A stretch of 45,539 nt of DNA from Candidatus Sphingobacterium stercorigallinarum (lineage in GTDB: Bacteria > Bacteroidota > Bacteroidia > Sphingobacteriales > Sphingobacteriaceae), in the NCBI GenBank assembly GCA_019115805.1, contig DXCW01000211.1, forward strand, positions 1 to 45,539, read 5' to 3'. Each line of letters opens with the position of its first letter. Position 1 is the first letter of the stretch. The position numbers and the translations under genes are program-made. The notes under the pieces are model-generated. The model worked only from the letters and a program-made list of their open reading frames with translations. It was not told the origin of the DNA and searched no databases. Shown one piece after another: positions 34,841 to 43,283 of this stretch.

Positions 34841-35180
34841 TCATGTTGACACCAACATGCTCGACAGCTGGTCCAATCAACCGGCTTCATTCCTCCCTGC
34901 TATTTCGTCACTACAACTCGATCAACTGGCCGACTTTATATTTGACCAATTACAAGACAAAGACGGTAGTCCAGAAATCAACAATATCCGCATCGGGAAT
35001 TTTGTTTGGTCGAAAGAAAAAAGTAGCGGTCATTTCCGCGTGCATTTCGAGATTAATCGCCGCTTCTGCTGCTCGGATATTTGCGCGAGCGGCAATGATT
35101 ATATCGATTTTCAATTTCGCTTAGAGGGCGTTAGGATGGTATGTAAGGGCAGTTACTTCGACTGGACCTTGAACAACTAG
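34809..35180 (+). CDS. small cytoplasmic protein coupled to the YgjP-like gene
   Basis: 123-residue protein without signal or membrane segment. The C-terminal half holds HFEINRRFCCSDICASGNDYIDF with three Cys, then a strand-rich end. The ATG lies 32 bp inside the upstream gene, after a GGGAG 7 nt before it, so translation is probably coupled. The function is not recognised. The overlap suggests that the two proteins work together, for example as a complex. Confidence 0.6.
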   Translation: MNTASTLLIIDHVDTNMLDSWSNQPASFLPAISSLQLDQLADFIFDQLQDKDGSPEINNIRIGNFVWSKEKSSGHFRVHFEINRRFCCSDICASGNDYIDFQFRLEGVRMVCKGSYFDWTLNN

Positions 35181-35188
35181 TCCTGAAA

Positions 35189-35980
35189 TCACCCAAAAAC
35201 TGCATTCAATTCTTTGGCCAATCGTAAGCCGGCTTTAAGCAGACATTGCTCCATCGGTTCTTTAAATCGAAATACATAATCGTAAGCGAGCTTCTTCTCC
35301 TTAGCGACATCCTGATAAATGAGATTCGCTAGTTGGTGTGACTCGTAAAACCATTCCTCTAAACTGGAATTGGTGTACTGCGCATAGAAAGCTGGGTTGT
35401 AATCCAGCACACGAGCGTATTCGGTATATCCATATTTCTCATTATCGACCAGATCGCTATCCCACACCCGATGTATGTTCGTTTTCCGATTGAAGAAACT
35501 AACGGAAATCCGATTACCACCTAAATCCTCTTCCCTACCCACATGCATAGGTTGATGCGCATCGGCCAACAGATGGATCATGAAATAAAGAGCCTCTCTA
35601 CGTTTCGCATCGTCTAGCCGACGGTCCGAAGCTTGTTCGCGTACCCGTTGGTAGGCTTTATACAAATTGTGTTCAGGGGATGAACGCAAGACCTCCTGAT
35701 AAGCTTCAAAGCTCAAATGGCCTGGCGCATTGACAAAATGCCAAGATGAGGTTTTCAAAAGTGCCGTATCTGAAGAAGACTTAATAAAGTCTGCCCAATT
35801 TGACCAATACGCGAGCTTCTGTTTTCCAATAAGGCGCTCAATATTCCGTTTTGCTTTCCGATTAAGATGATTTTCGGCAATCTCAGCAATCACACGATGC
35901 CCCGTCATCCCCCAACCGAATACCTGTTGACTAAAACCAAGAAAAACAAACAGAATAATAATTCTAAATAAATTTTGCAT
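35189..35980 (-). CDS. S1/P1 nuclease family protein
   Basis: 263-residue exported zinc enzyme of the S1/P1 nuclease and phospholipase C fold. The signal peptide ends before WGMTGHRV, so Trp is the mature N terminus and can bind zinc as in P1. Further ligand blocks: NWADFI, SSWHFVNA and HLLADAHQPMHVGREEDLGGN. Expected to cut single-stranded nucleic acids or 3'-nucleotides in the periplasm or outside. Length is normal. Own promoter box. A phosphate-scavenging link with the alkaline phosphatase at 38645 is possible but not shown. Confidence 0.92.
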   Translation of the reverse strand: MQNLFRIIILFVFLGFSQQVFGWGMTGHRVIAEIAENHLNRKAKRNIERLIGKQKLAYWSNWADFIKSSSDTALLKTSSWHFVNAPGHLSFEAYQEVLRSSPEHNLYKAYQRVREQASDRRLDDAKRREALYFMIHLLADAHQPMHVGREEDLGGNRISVSFFNRKTNIHRVWDSDLVDNEKYGYTEYARVLDYNPAFYAQYTNSSLEEWFYESHQLANLIYQDVAKEKKLAYDYVFRFKEPMEQCLLKAGLRLAKELNAVFG

Positions 35981-36002
35981 ATGCTTTATTGCTTAAATCA
36001 GG

Positions 36003-36010
36003 CAAAAATA
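36003..36010 (-). promoter_or_regulatory. -7 promoter box of the S1/P1 nuclease gene
   Basis: The complement reads TATTTTTG (TAnnTTTG), ending 22 nt before the ATG at 35980. Confidence 0.55.
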
Positions 36011-36073
36011 CATTTTCTAACGCAACTCTCCGCGACACCTATTTTCTATCACACCGGGAAGGATACCTACTAC

Positions 36074-36529
36074 TTATCTGAGCCAGTCAAAGCTGTGCTT
36101 AGCGTCCGTCCAAAAAGCGTCTAACAACAACATTCTATGCTTAAAAAAACGAATCATCTCGGGCCAATCCTCTTTTTTAAAAATATTCAGTCCGGTCTGA
36201 TCGATGCCAATATACGCATAAGGCTCCCCATTAGATCGTACTTTTTCCCAAACCCAATCTTCGCCAAGCCCCTCATGCAACAGCGAACGAAATGCTAAAA
36301 ATTGCTCAAACATGAGAAGGCGTACAGCTTGATCTGGATCTGTCATCTGTATACCAATATGGACACCCCTCTGGTCGGCATCCATTCGGAAATACAAATG
36401 TTTGATACCGGTTCGGTAATTTACCCAATTGACTGGCTCTCCATCAGCACCGGGGATGGGTTTCATATAACCACCAAACGTAGTCCAAAACTCGGTCTTG
36501 ATTTTTCTTGCTTCTTCTCTTGAATACAA
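36074..36529 (-). CDS. DUF4268 domain protein
   Basis: 151-residue protein covering one DUF4268 domain (PF14088). The N terminus YSREEARKIKTEFWTTFGGYM is the family start. The body has GIKHLYFRMDADQRG and VHIGIQMTDPD. The longest frame begins with an ATG at 36607, but the extra 26 residues do not look like the family and lie upstream of a TAGTTTTG promoter box. I therefore choose the TTG at 36529. DUF4268 is found in restriction-modification-associated and other proteins; the role of the stand-alone form is unknown. Confidence 0.7.
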   Translation of the reverse strand: MYSREEARKIKTEFWTTFGGYMKPIPGADGEPVNWVNYRTGIKHLYFRMDADQRGVHIGIQMTDPDQAVRLLMFEQFLAFRSLLHEGLGEDWVWEKVRSNGEPYAYIGIDQTGLNIFKKEDWPEMIRFFKHRMLLLDAFWTDAKHSFDWLR

Positions 36530-36544
36530 AGCGACATTTTTTTC

Positions 36545-36552
36545 CAAAACTA
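36545..36552 (-). promoter_or_regulatory. -7 promoter box of the DUF4268 gene
   Basis: The complement reads TAGTTTTG (TAnnTTTG), 15 nt before the TTG at 36529 and inside the longer frame starting at 36607. It supports the shorter start. Confidence 0.5.
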
Positions 36553-36605
36553 ATATTATTGTGAAACATTTGCCAGCATCAACTGTTTTCCTTAAAAAAT
36601 AAAAC

Positions 36606-37169
36606 ATGGATAAAAAGAAAACCTTATTGACCCTCTCGGCACTAGCACTGGGTTCCGTAGCTTACAATTTGCTTAAACCCATACGATCGAAGGTCGACGC
36701 TGTAAGCCCTTTCGAGCTGGACCGTTATCTGGGGCAGTGGTACGAGATTGCTCGATTAGATTTTATATGGGAAAAAAACTTGAAAAATGTGACCGCAGTT
36801 TATCAAAAAAATGAAGACGGAAGCGTACGCGTAGAAAATTCAGGCACCCATGTCCGAACCGGACAGCGAAAGGTAAGTGTAGGAAAAGCGAAATTTGTCG
36901 GATCAACGGATTCTGGTAGTCTCAAAGTTTCCTTTTTCGGTCCGTTCTATTCGGGTTACCATATTGTTCAATTGGACGATAACTACCGTCATGCGTTGGT
37001 TTTCGGTGACAACCTCGATTATTTGTGGATACTTTCCCGATCTACAGAGATCCCCGTATCCGTTCGAGATCGGTATCTGCAGTTTGCCCAGGTACACGGT
37101 TACGACATCGACAAATTGGTTTGGACTCCACACGACAAGGACGCCTCAGTGGATCAATCGCCTAGTTAA
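36606..37169 (+). CDS. lipocalin family protein (Blc type)
   Basis: 187-residue bacterial lipocalin. The first 20 residues form a hydrophobic anchor or signal without lipobox (KKTLLTLSALALGSVAYNLL), followed by the lipocalin signature YLGQWYEIARLD and, in the barrel, AVYQKNEDGSV, GPFYSGYHIVQLD and YLWILSRS. It binds hydrophobic ligands such as lysophospholipids and fatty acids at the envelope. Divergent from DUF4268. It overlaps the convergent small gene by 8 bp. Confidence 0.9.
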   Translation: MDKKKTLLTLSALALGSVAYNLLKPIRSKVDAVSPFELDRYLGQWYEIARLDFIWEKNLKNVTAVYQKNEDGSVRVENSGTHVRTGQRKVSVGKAKFVGSTDSGSLKVSFFGPFYSGYHIVQLDDNYRHALVFGDNLDYLWILSRSTEIPVSVRDRYLQFAQVHGYDIDKLVWTPHDKDASVDQSPS

Positions 37170-37470
37170 AGACCGGTCCAATTACGGTGTAATCTAGCGT
37201 TGGGTCATTCAATATAACGGTCGCGATTTCCTTCTGATCTTCGGATGAAATCCGATTCCCTAAACCGGCGTTAAATAACTGGATTAAATACTGACATCCG
37301 GATTGCTTTTCCTTTAAATCTAGGGATCCACTGGTGACATAGAAGTTCAAAACAGATACCGCATAGCTCCCAAAAACTTCAAAATCGAGCGTCTTTTGTT
37401 GTGTCGTCAGATGCTTGAAAAACTTTTCAAAGTCTGTACGGATCATGTCTTTATTTCGGGATGTTAACAT
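37162..37470 (-). CDS. small hypothetical protein
   Basis: 102-residue cytoplasmic protein, helical and charged, with no known motif. An internal Met at 37446 (MIRTDFEKFF) is an equally good start. It ends 8 bp inside the convergent lipocalin gene. The reading frame has normal codon composition, but no family supports it. Confidence 0.5.
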   Translation of the reverse strand: MLTSRNKDMIRTDFEKFFKHLTTQQKTLDFEVFGSYAVSVLNFYVTSGSLDLKEKQSGCQYLIQLFNAGLGNRISSEDQKEIATVILNDPTLDYTVIGPVFN

Positions 37471-37632
37471 GCTGTAAATTTACGAATACTCCAGGGAAAT
37501 ACAAGCATGCCATCTGCGCATTGGAACATGTTCCGAAGTCGCATCTTTCCACACTCCAACTGGAAAGACAACATCCTTGATTGTTCCGATTTTGAAGTAG
37601 GGCAAACAAAGGCTACCATCGTACAAACGGCA

Positions 37633-37654
37633 ATCACCGCATGGAGGCGGTGAT
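37633..37654. repeat. short hairpin across the stop of the DUF937 gene
   Basis: Perfect 8-bp inverted repeat ATCACCGC and GCGGTGAT with a 6-nt loop. No T-tract follows on either strand, so it is not a standard terminator. The last codons and stop of the DUF937 gene lie in it. Confidence 0.5.
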
Positions 37655-38509
37655 CGCTAAACGAACATAAGCGACACTGGGATCCGTAACGCCTACTTCC
37701 ATTCGTGCCGCATGAGGTTCGGTAGGCTCGACTCGTGTACAACCTTTGCCGAAAAAGAACCACATTAACAATAAGGCCGCCGCCACGACAATCCACCACC
37801 ATCCCGCTCCTTTTCCATATTCACTTTCCGGTGATTCCGCGCTCGCCGGATCTGAAGGGACTGAAGGAATAAGCGGATCCGCAAATACGACATCACGAAC
37901 GGGATCCACTTGCTGCGCTTCCTTTGCTAAACCATCTGGGGTAGCTTCAAGCAATTCATGCTCTTCCGGTTGAAGATCTTCTCCTAATAAAATCGGCAAG
38001 GGCAATCCGGCTGGAATTTCTTTCAAAAAGCTGTCCTTATTATTTACCAAATTGGCGCGAAGTGTTGTTTCATCCCAATGGGCGCCATTTCCCGTTAACG
38101 CAGCTAATACAGCAGGAATCGCAGACGTAAAAAAATTCAATGCTTCGGAACTGTCCAGTTCAAAGAAATTACGTGTATTCTTCAGCGTTTCTTGATAAGA
38201 TTCATCAAACCAAGACTTGAGCAGCTCACGACGCTGTTCATCCGTATCGGCGTCGTCGTGTCGGTCCGATTGCTCAGAAAAGCGTATGCCTTCACGCTCT
38301 TCCAACGGTTTAAATCCACCTTTCAGTCGCAGGAGGTATGATGAAAAATCAGCGTCTGACTTTTGCAATAGCCCTAAATAGAGTAGCGGAACAATCGTCT
38401 CCATCCCCCGACTGACTTGTTCGACATTCAGTTTCTCGTGAGAGGCCAATTGCATATAACTTTCTTCATCAAAATAGCGAAGTGCGTGCGTAATTAAGTT
38501 GCTTTCCAT
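37634..38509 (-). CDS. DUF937 protein with one membrane helix
   Basis: 291-residue protein with an N-terminal DUF937-like helical domain (residues 1 to about 175: LITHALRYF, MQLASHEKL, LNFFTSAIPAVLAALTGNG). An acidic linker follows, then a membrane helix (WWWIVVAAALLLMWFFFGKGC) and only about 38 residues after it. Relatives in Bacteroidota often carry an OmpA domain after the helix, which is absent here. The ATG is at 38509; the in-frame codon at 38515 is TTG. DUF937 resembles YidB-type proteins; function unknown. Confidence 0.7.
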   Translation of the reverse strand: MESNLITHALRYFDEESYMQLASHEKLNVEQVSRGMETIVPLLYLGLLQKSDADFSSYLLRLKGGFKPLEEREGIRFSEQSDRHDDADTDEQRRELLKSWFDESYQETLKNTRNFFELDSSEALNFFTSAIPAVLAALTGNGAHWDETTLRANLVNNKDSFLKEIPAGLPLPILLGEDLQPEEHELLEATPDGLAKEAQQVDPVRDVVFADPLIPSVPSDPASAESPESEYGKGAGWWWIVVAAALLLMWFFFGKGCTRVEPTEPHAARMEVGVTDPSVAYVRLAITASMR

Positions 38510-38607
38510 GATCAAATTTACTATTATAGTTATGCAACACGTATTTGTAACAATTTGTTTGCAGCCGAAGCAATTCTCAAATTAACATTAACTTCACAAC
38601 GAAAAAC

Positions 38608-38615
38608 TATATTTG
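38608..38615 (+). promoter_or_regulatory. -7 promoter box of the alkaline phosphatase gene
   Basis: TATATTTG (TAnnTTTG), ending 29 nt before the ATG at 38645. It supports this start over the in-frame upstream codon at 38555. I cannot identify a Pho box. Confidence 0.55.
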
Positions 38616-38644
38616 CATTAATTTTAACGGAAAAACAAACGACC

Positions 38645-40054
38645 ATGAGTACCCGATTTTTACATTTGCTCTGTGCATTATTAATTTTTACAGGAACGTC
38701 ATTCGCCCAAAAGAAACCTAAATATATATTTTATATGATTGGTGACGGAATGGGTTTGAACCATGTTCATGCCGCTGAATTATATCTGGCTGCTCAAGAC
38801 AAGAAAAACAGCACCTACCCATTGGTGTTTAGTCAATTTCCGTTCAACACGTTTGCCACTTCGCATTCGCTTTCTCACGGAGTAACCGATTCCGGTGCCG
38901 GCGGAACGGCTTTAGCTGTCGGTTATAAAACAAAAAACGGTGTCATTGCGATGGACAGTACGGGGCAAACGGAATATAAAAGTATCGCCTATTTAGCCAA
39001 GGAACAAGGAATGAAAGTGGGTATTACCACGAGTGTAAGCATCGACCATGCGACGCCTGCCTCATTTTATGCGAACCAACCAAACCGTGGTCATTATTAT
39101 GAAATTGGTAAAGATATCTTGAAATCCAATTTTGACTTTTTTGGAGGCGCTGGTTTTGTTCGCCCTGAGACCGACAAAAATAAGAACCAGGTTGAGCCCT
39201 TGTTCTCGCAGTTTGAAAAAGCCGGCTATCAGCTTGCATACGGCATCTCGGAACTAAAAGACGTGGACCACTCCGGAAAAGTGATTTTGATGAACAACCC
39301 TGGGGAAAATAGCGAATCGCTGAGCTACGCCATAGATCAACAGGAAGGTGCGCTCACATTAGAACAAATTACCGATGCAGCGATCAACAATTTATCCAAG
39401 GGAGACCAAGGGTTCTTCTTGATGGTCGAAGGAGGAATGATTGATTGGGCCTCGCATGCGAATGACGCAGCGACCGCCGTAAAGGAAGTATTAGATTTCA
39501 ATAAATCAGTCGAACGCGCCTATGAATTCTACAAGCAGCATCCCGATGAGACCTTGATTATTGTCACGGCGGATCACGAAACAGGTGGACTAATGATTGG
39601 GAACGGCAGCTCGACGCTTCATATACATAACTTGGCGCACCAAAAAATATCTGAGGGACAACTGAGCGCTCTTCTCCGCGAATTCCGTAAATCGACACCC
39701 GATGCCTCATGGGAAGATCTGCAACGTTTTTTAACGTCCCATACTGGTCTTTGGGAAAAGGTAAAGGTGTCCAGCGAGGATGAGACCCAGTTAAAGGCAG
39801 CTTATGAAGCTAGCTTTATTGCCAACAAAAACGAAACCGAAAAAAGCCTTTACGCCACCAACGATCGGATTGCGGCTCTCGCTATTAAAACGTTGAATAA
39901 AGCGTCGTCTTTAGCATGGGCCTCCGGTGGTCACTCTGCGGCTTATATCCCGGTATACGCGATCGGCGTAGGCGCAGAGCACTTCACCCATAAAATGGAT
40001 AATATCGACATTCCCAGAACCGTATCTAAGATTGCCGGTTGGCAACACCCTTAA
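38645..40054 (+). CDS. alkaline phosphatase
   Basis: 469-residue exported phosphomonoesterase. The signal peptide MSTRFLHLLCALLIFTGTSFA is followed by the metal motif IGDGMGLNHV. The phosphorylated Ser83 lies in TDSGAGGTALAVGYKT. Later metal ligands are in HATPASFY, MVEGGMIDWASHANDA, VTADHETGG and SGGHSAAYIPVYAIG. The order is that of the PhoA/TNAP superfamily, and the length is normal. Releases phosphate from organic esters in the periplasm. Confidence 0.95.
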   Translation: MSTRFLHLLCALLIFTGTSFAQKKPKYIFYMIGDGMGLNHVHAAELYLAAQDKKNSTYPLVFSQFPFNTFATSHSLSHGVTDSGAGGTALAVGYKTKNGVIAMDSTGQTEYKSIAYLAKEQGMKVGITTSVSIDHATPASFYANQPNRGHYYEIGKDILKSNFDFFGGAGFVRPETDKNKNQVEPLFSQFEKAGYQLAYGISELKDVDHSGKVILMNNPGENSESLSYAIDQQEGALTLEQITDAAINNLSKGDQGFFLMVEGGMIDWASHANDAATAVKEVLDFNKSVERAYEFYKQHPDETLIIVTADHETGGLMIGNGSSTLHIHNLAHQKISEGQLSALLREFRKSTPDASWEDLQRFLTSHTGLWEKVKVSSEDETQLKAAYEASFIANKNETEKSLYATNDRIAALAIKTLNKASSLAWASGGHSAAYIPVYAIGVGAEHFTHKMDNIDIPRTVSKIAGWQHP

Positions 40055-40080
40055 TCCTTCTGGATTCTTACAAAGCAATG

Positions 40081-40117
40081 AAAAAGCACTGTGCGGTTCC
40101 GTACAGTGCTTTTTTTC
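40081..40117. terminator. bidirectional intrinsic terminator
   Basis: AAAAAGCACTGT at 40081-40092 pairs with ACAGTGCTTTTT at 40103-40114, followed by more T. Placed between the convergent phosphatase and pirin genes. Confidence 0.9.
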
Positions 40118-40135
40118 ATAAACGGATCGATTAGA

Positions 40136-40852
40136 TTAACTCAATAAGGGCACTTCCAGCAACAAGAATTCAGCGGGACGATGCGCTTTAATCTTCATAC
40201 TCGACGCCCCCCCTATCCCGAGCCCGTCGCCTTCCGATAATTGCTGGCTACCCACCTGAATATCCCCAGAGACCACATGTATGTACAGACCGTTGTTTCT
40301 GGCTTTCCATACATATTGTCGTTCAAATCCGGCGTCAAATCGAGCCAAATGAAACCATGCATCTTGGTAAATCCAAGCCGTTGATCCTTGTCTATCTGGG
40401 GAAACGATCGGCAGAAAGCCATTACTCGCACGCTCTAAATCCATTGGGCGATGATCGTACCTGGGATCGACATCTTGCTGATTGGGGATGACCCATATCT
40501 GTAAAAAGCTTACCGGATCCGACTGACTGTTATTAAACTCGCGATGTTCTATACCCCGCCCGGCACTCATCACTTGAATCTCACCCTGTTTCACGATCGA
40601 CCCAAATCCCATATTATCTTGATGGGCGAGTTCTCCAATTAAAGGGATGGAGATGATTTCCATATTTCGGTGCGGGTGATCCGCATATCCTTTTCCTGGT
40701 GCGACATGGTCATTGTTCAAGACCCGTAAAGCCCCGAAGTTCATTCGTTCTGCATCCAGGTAATCAGCAAAACTAAAACTGTGCTTGGATTGCACCCATC
40801 CGTGGTCGGCAAATCCGCGCGTGTTGGCGGCATGATAAATAAATTTTGCCAT
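40136..40852 (-). CDS. pirin family protein (YhhW/quercetinase-like)
   Basis: 238-residue double cupin. The N-terminal cupin holds the iron site YADHPHRNMEII and, later, SAGRGIEHREFN (His and Glu ligands). The C-terminal cupin is shorter and lacks a full metal site, as usual. E. coli YhhW is a quercetin 2,3-dioxygenase; in most bacteria the substrate is not known. No signal peptide, so cytoplasmic. Confidence 0.9.
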   Translation of the reverse strand: MAKFIYHAANTRGFADHGWVQSKHSFSFADYLDAERMNFGALRVLNNDHVAPGKGYADHPHRNMEIISIPLIGELAHQDNMGFGSIVKQGEIQVMSAGRGIEHREFNNSQSDPVSFLQIWVIPNQQDVDPRYDHRPMDLERASNGFLPIVSPDRQGSTAWIYQDAWFHLARFDAGFERQYVWKARNNGLYIHVVSGDIQVGSQQLSEGDGLGIGGASSMKIKAHRPAEFLLLEVPLLS

Positions 40853-41049
40853 CGCTTTTTACGATTTAATTGTCCATTCTCTATTCTTCTCTCCCAGACA
40901 GAGGGGGACTATATTCCCAATCCTCTTCCGTATTCGGCAGCAGGACTTTCGTCTAGATTCGTGTGGCTATCCATCGAACCACCTGCTCTTAAATAACAGT
41001 TTTACGAGCGACAAGTTTTAACGGTTTTTCGACAACACCAAAAAAGCAC

Positions 41050-41736
41050 CTACAAATGACCTTGATCACGGAAGCTGTAATAGTCGCTATCTGTAATGAT
41101 GATGTGGTCATGCAGCCGGAGGTCGACCAGTTCCGTTGCCTCTTGCATACGCTGGGTCAGCTGCCTATCTGCCAAACTAGGCGTCAGCGTACCGGATGGA
41201 TGATTGTGAGCCACAATCAGCGCGGTCGCCTTACGCATCAACGCGGTTTGCAAAATAACTCGCAGATCCACGGGGGTGAAGTCATTGCCGCCCATTGAAA
41301 TCATTTGCTTATCAATTACGCGGCAGCCTCCATTCAGATACATCACCCAAAACTCTTCATGGGTAAGATCCTGTAAATCTGCACGAAGATAATCATAGGC
41401 AACCGTGCTACTGTTCACCAAAGGGCGTTCAATAAACATACATTTTTGACGACGTCGCCCCAACTCCAGTGCGGCGGTGATGGCTACCGCCTTAGCAGGA
41501 CCAACACCCTTAAACTCACATAACTCTTGCACGGTCAACTTGGACAACCTGACCAAATCGTGGTCCAAGCTCGCTAAAATTCGTCTACAGAGTTCAACGG
41601 CGGTTTCATCGGCATTCCCGGATCCAATCAGAGACGCCATCAATTCAGCGTCCGTTACTTTCCGGCGACCATAGGCCATTAATTTCTCTCTGGGCCGATC
41701 TTCTCTTGCCCAATTTCGGATGATCATTTTACTCAT
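41050..41736 (-). CDS. radC: RadC family protein (JAB/MPN+ domain)
   Basis: 228-residue protein with an N-terminal helix-hairpin-helix region (ELCEFKGVGPAKAVAITAALELGRR) and a C-terminal JAB metalloprotease-like domain with VAHNHPSGTLTPSLAD and a conserved Glu upstream. This is the full-length chromosomal form, not the short plasmid or phage form. The name RadC is historic: a role in repair is disputed and the molecular activity is unknown. Confidence 0.93.
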   Translation of the reverse strand: MSKMIIRNWAREDRPREKLMAYGRRKVTDAELMASLIGSGNADETAVELCRRILASLDHDLVRLSKLTVQELCEFKGVGPAKAVAITAALELGRRRQKCMFIERPLVNSSTVAYDYLRADLQDLTHEEFWVMYLNGGCRVIDKQMISMGGNDFTPVDLRVILQTALMRKATALIVAHNHPSGTLTPSLADRQLTQRMQEATELVDLRLHDHIIITDSDYYSFRDQGHL

Positions 41737-42348
41737 AGCATTAGCGAAAGAGGAGACCCATTCACCGTTTAGATTTATGGGGGGAAAGCCGCTACTTTTC
41801 CTTTTTTCGTTTAATAATCTGTTACACTATCAAAAAAGCATGTCGGTGAGCTGGCGTTTTTAAAATCTCTATCGATCCACATGGATTGATCTGGCGTTAG
41901 CACCTGTAGCGCGTGCTTTATCTGCTACACACGTCACTTGAGCTGCGGAGAAACCCACCTTTGCCTATATGGCAGATCCGAGTAAGGACATACCCAACAG
42001 GCAAATTCATTGGATCAAGTATACAGCAGATTCTGTTTAGACGAGCCATCGAGATTTGCACAAAATGTTGATAAACAACCCAAAAGATCAATAAAAAGTC
42101 TTAAAAAGAGTTAAACACACTCCGATCGGTTTGTCTATTAGAACGACAGTGGATTCCCGATCTGTCAGAACGTAAAAATGGTTTTATGTGCACCGCTCTG
42201 ATAAGGAACGGTTACAGGATACTTAAAAAGGGTTTTGATTTGGCTACTTAAGCAGAAAATCAGATAAACCATAACAATATCCATCGGTACTTCCTATTTT
42301 ACGGAGAAAGTTTATCTTTGTAGGCTATCAAATAACCCATTTTTTATC
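41737..42348. other. 612-bp gap between radC and the cyclophilin gene
   Basis: No gene or RNA recognised. A short open stretch around 41955-42040 (AEKPTFAYMADPSKDIPNRQ and on to a stop) has protein-like composition but no start and a stop just upstream. It may be a remnant or chance. A promoter box lies at the right end. Confidence 0.5.
42313..42320 (+). promoter_or_regulatory. -7 promoter box of the cyclophilin-DUF5606 operon
   Basis: TATCTTTG (TAnnTTTG), ending 28 nt before the ATG at 42349. Confidence 0.6.
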
Positions 42349-42807
42349 ATGAGTAAAGCAATTATTAAAACAGAAAAGGGTGACATGACCGTCCAGTTTT
42401 ATACTGAAGATGCTCCCAATACCGTCGCGAATTTTATCAAACTGGCTAAATCAGGCTACTACGATGGATTGACGTTTCACCGAGTGATTCCTGACTTTGT
42501 GATCCAAGGTGGCTGTCCCAACACGCGTGAAGGCGCCACAGGTATGCCGGGGACAGGCGGTCCAGGATATAAGATTGATTGCGAATTGGATGGGGATAAT
42601 CAGTTTCATGATCGGGGTGTATTGTCTATGGCTCACGCAGGCAGAAACACGGGTGGCTCTCAATTTTTTGTTTGCCATAGTCGCAACAACACCGCACACC
42701 TCGATCGCAACCATACTTGTTTCGGGAAAGTCATCGAAAACGTGGATGTGGTGGACGATATTCGCCAAGGTGACCGCATTCTTGCGGTTGAAGTTATTGA
42801 AGATTAA
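42349..42807 (+). CDS. cyclophilin-type peptidyl-prolyl cis-trans isomerase
   Basis: 152-residue cytoplasmic PPIase. Motifs: [31 protein letters not shown] with the catalytic Arg, [10 protein letters not shown] and [19 protein letters not shown]. No signal peptide, so it resembles PpiB and not PpiA. It catalyses prolyl isomerisation during folding. Followed 13 nt later by the DUF5606 gene; the two form an operon. Confidence 0.95.
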   Translation: MSKAIIKTEKGDMTVQFYTEDAPNTVANFIKLAKSGYYDGLTFHRVIPDFVIQGGCPNTREGATGMPGTGGPGYKIDCELDGDNQFHDRGVLSMAHAGRNTGGSQFFVCHSRNNTAHLDRNHTCFGKVIENVDVVDDIRQGDRILAVEVIED

Positions 42808-42820
42808 ATTACAGAAAAAC

Positions 42821-43225
42821 ATGAACTTGAGAGGATTGGTCTCGGTCACTGGCAAGCCGGGTTTGTATAAATTAATAGGTCAGAATAAGGGAGGCTTTGT
42901 CATCGAAGCATTAGACGGGTCAAAATTAAAAACCGTTGTCAACTTATCCACTACAAAGATGGCTACTTTGGAAGACATCACCATATACGGTGAGGACGAG
43001 GAAATTCGCCTTCTAGATGTATTTGAGCGAATCAAAAGCAATGAAGGTGAAACACCTAGTGCCAAAGCAGATGGCCAGACGTTGCGTGAGTTTTTCCGTG
43101 AGGTAGCGCCAAACCACGATGAAGATCGTGTGTACGGTTCTGACATTAAAAAAATCATATCTTGGTATCACATCATAAAAGAATTACCTCTTTTTGATGA
43201 AGAAGCACCAGAGCCCATAGGATAA
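42821..43225 (+). CDS. DUF5606 domain protein
   Basis: 134-residue cytoplasmic protein found in Bacteroidota. The N-terminal NLRGLVSVTGKPGLYKLIGQ, then GGFVIEALDGSKL and LEDITIYGEDEEIRLLDVF are family segments. An SH3-like barrel is likely at the N terminus, followed by helices. Function unknown. Cotranscribed with the cyclophilin gene and ended by a strong terminator. Confidence 0.85.
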   Translation: MNLRGLVSVTGKPGLYKLIGQNKGGFVIEALDGSKLKTVVNLSTTKMATLEDITIYGEDEEIRLLDVFERIKSNEGETPSAKADGQTLREFFREVAPNHDEDRVYGSDIKKIISWYHIIKELPLFDEEAPEPIG

Positions 43226-43244
43226 TCCACTATCCGTTAGGTAA

Positions 43245-43283
43245 AAGCCTGTCTTGTAGCATCACAAGACAGGCTTCTTTTTT
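43245..43283. terminator. intrinsic terminator after DUF5606
   Basis: Perfect 13-bp stem (AAGCCTGTCTTGT at 43245-43257, ACAAGACAGGCTT at 43264-43276) with a 6-nt loop, then CTTTTTT. It may also serve the convergent DoxX gene. Confidence 0.9.

Noticed and set aside
37631..37646. Short sequence CAATCACCGCATG shared with the flank of the paralogs near 26014
   Set aside because: A 13-base match is expected by chance several times in a window of this size, and the surroundings differ.
37464..37802. Minus-strand frame downstream of and overlapping the DUF937 end, considered as the lost OmpA part
   Set aside because: The translation shows no OmpA-like motif and is rich in Cys and Arg, as expected for an out-of-frame reading.
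41955..42040. Short protein-like open stretch (AEKPTFAYMADPSKD and on) in the gap before the cyclophilin gene
   Set aside because: Stop codon directly upstream, no start with context, only about 30 codons; not enough for a gene.
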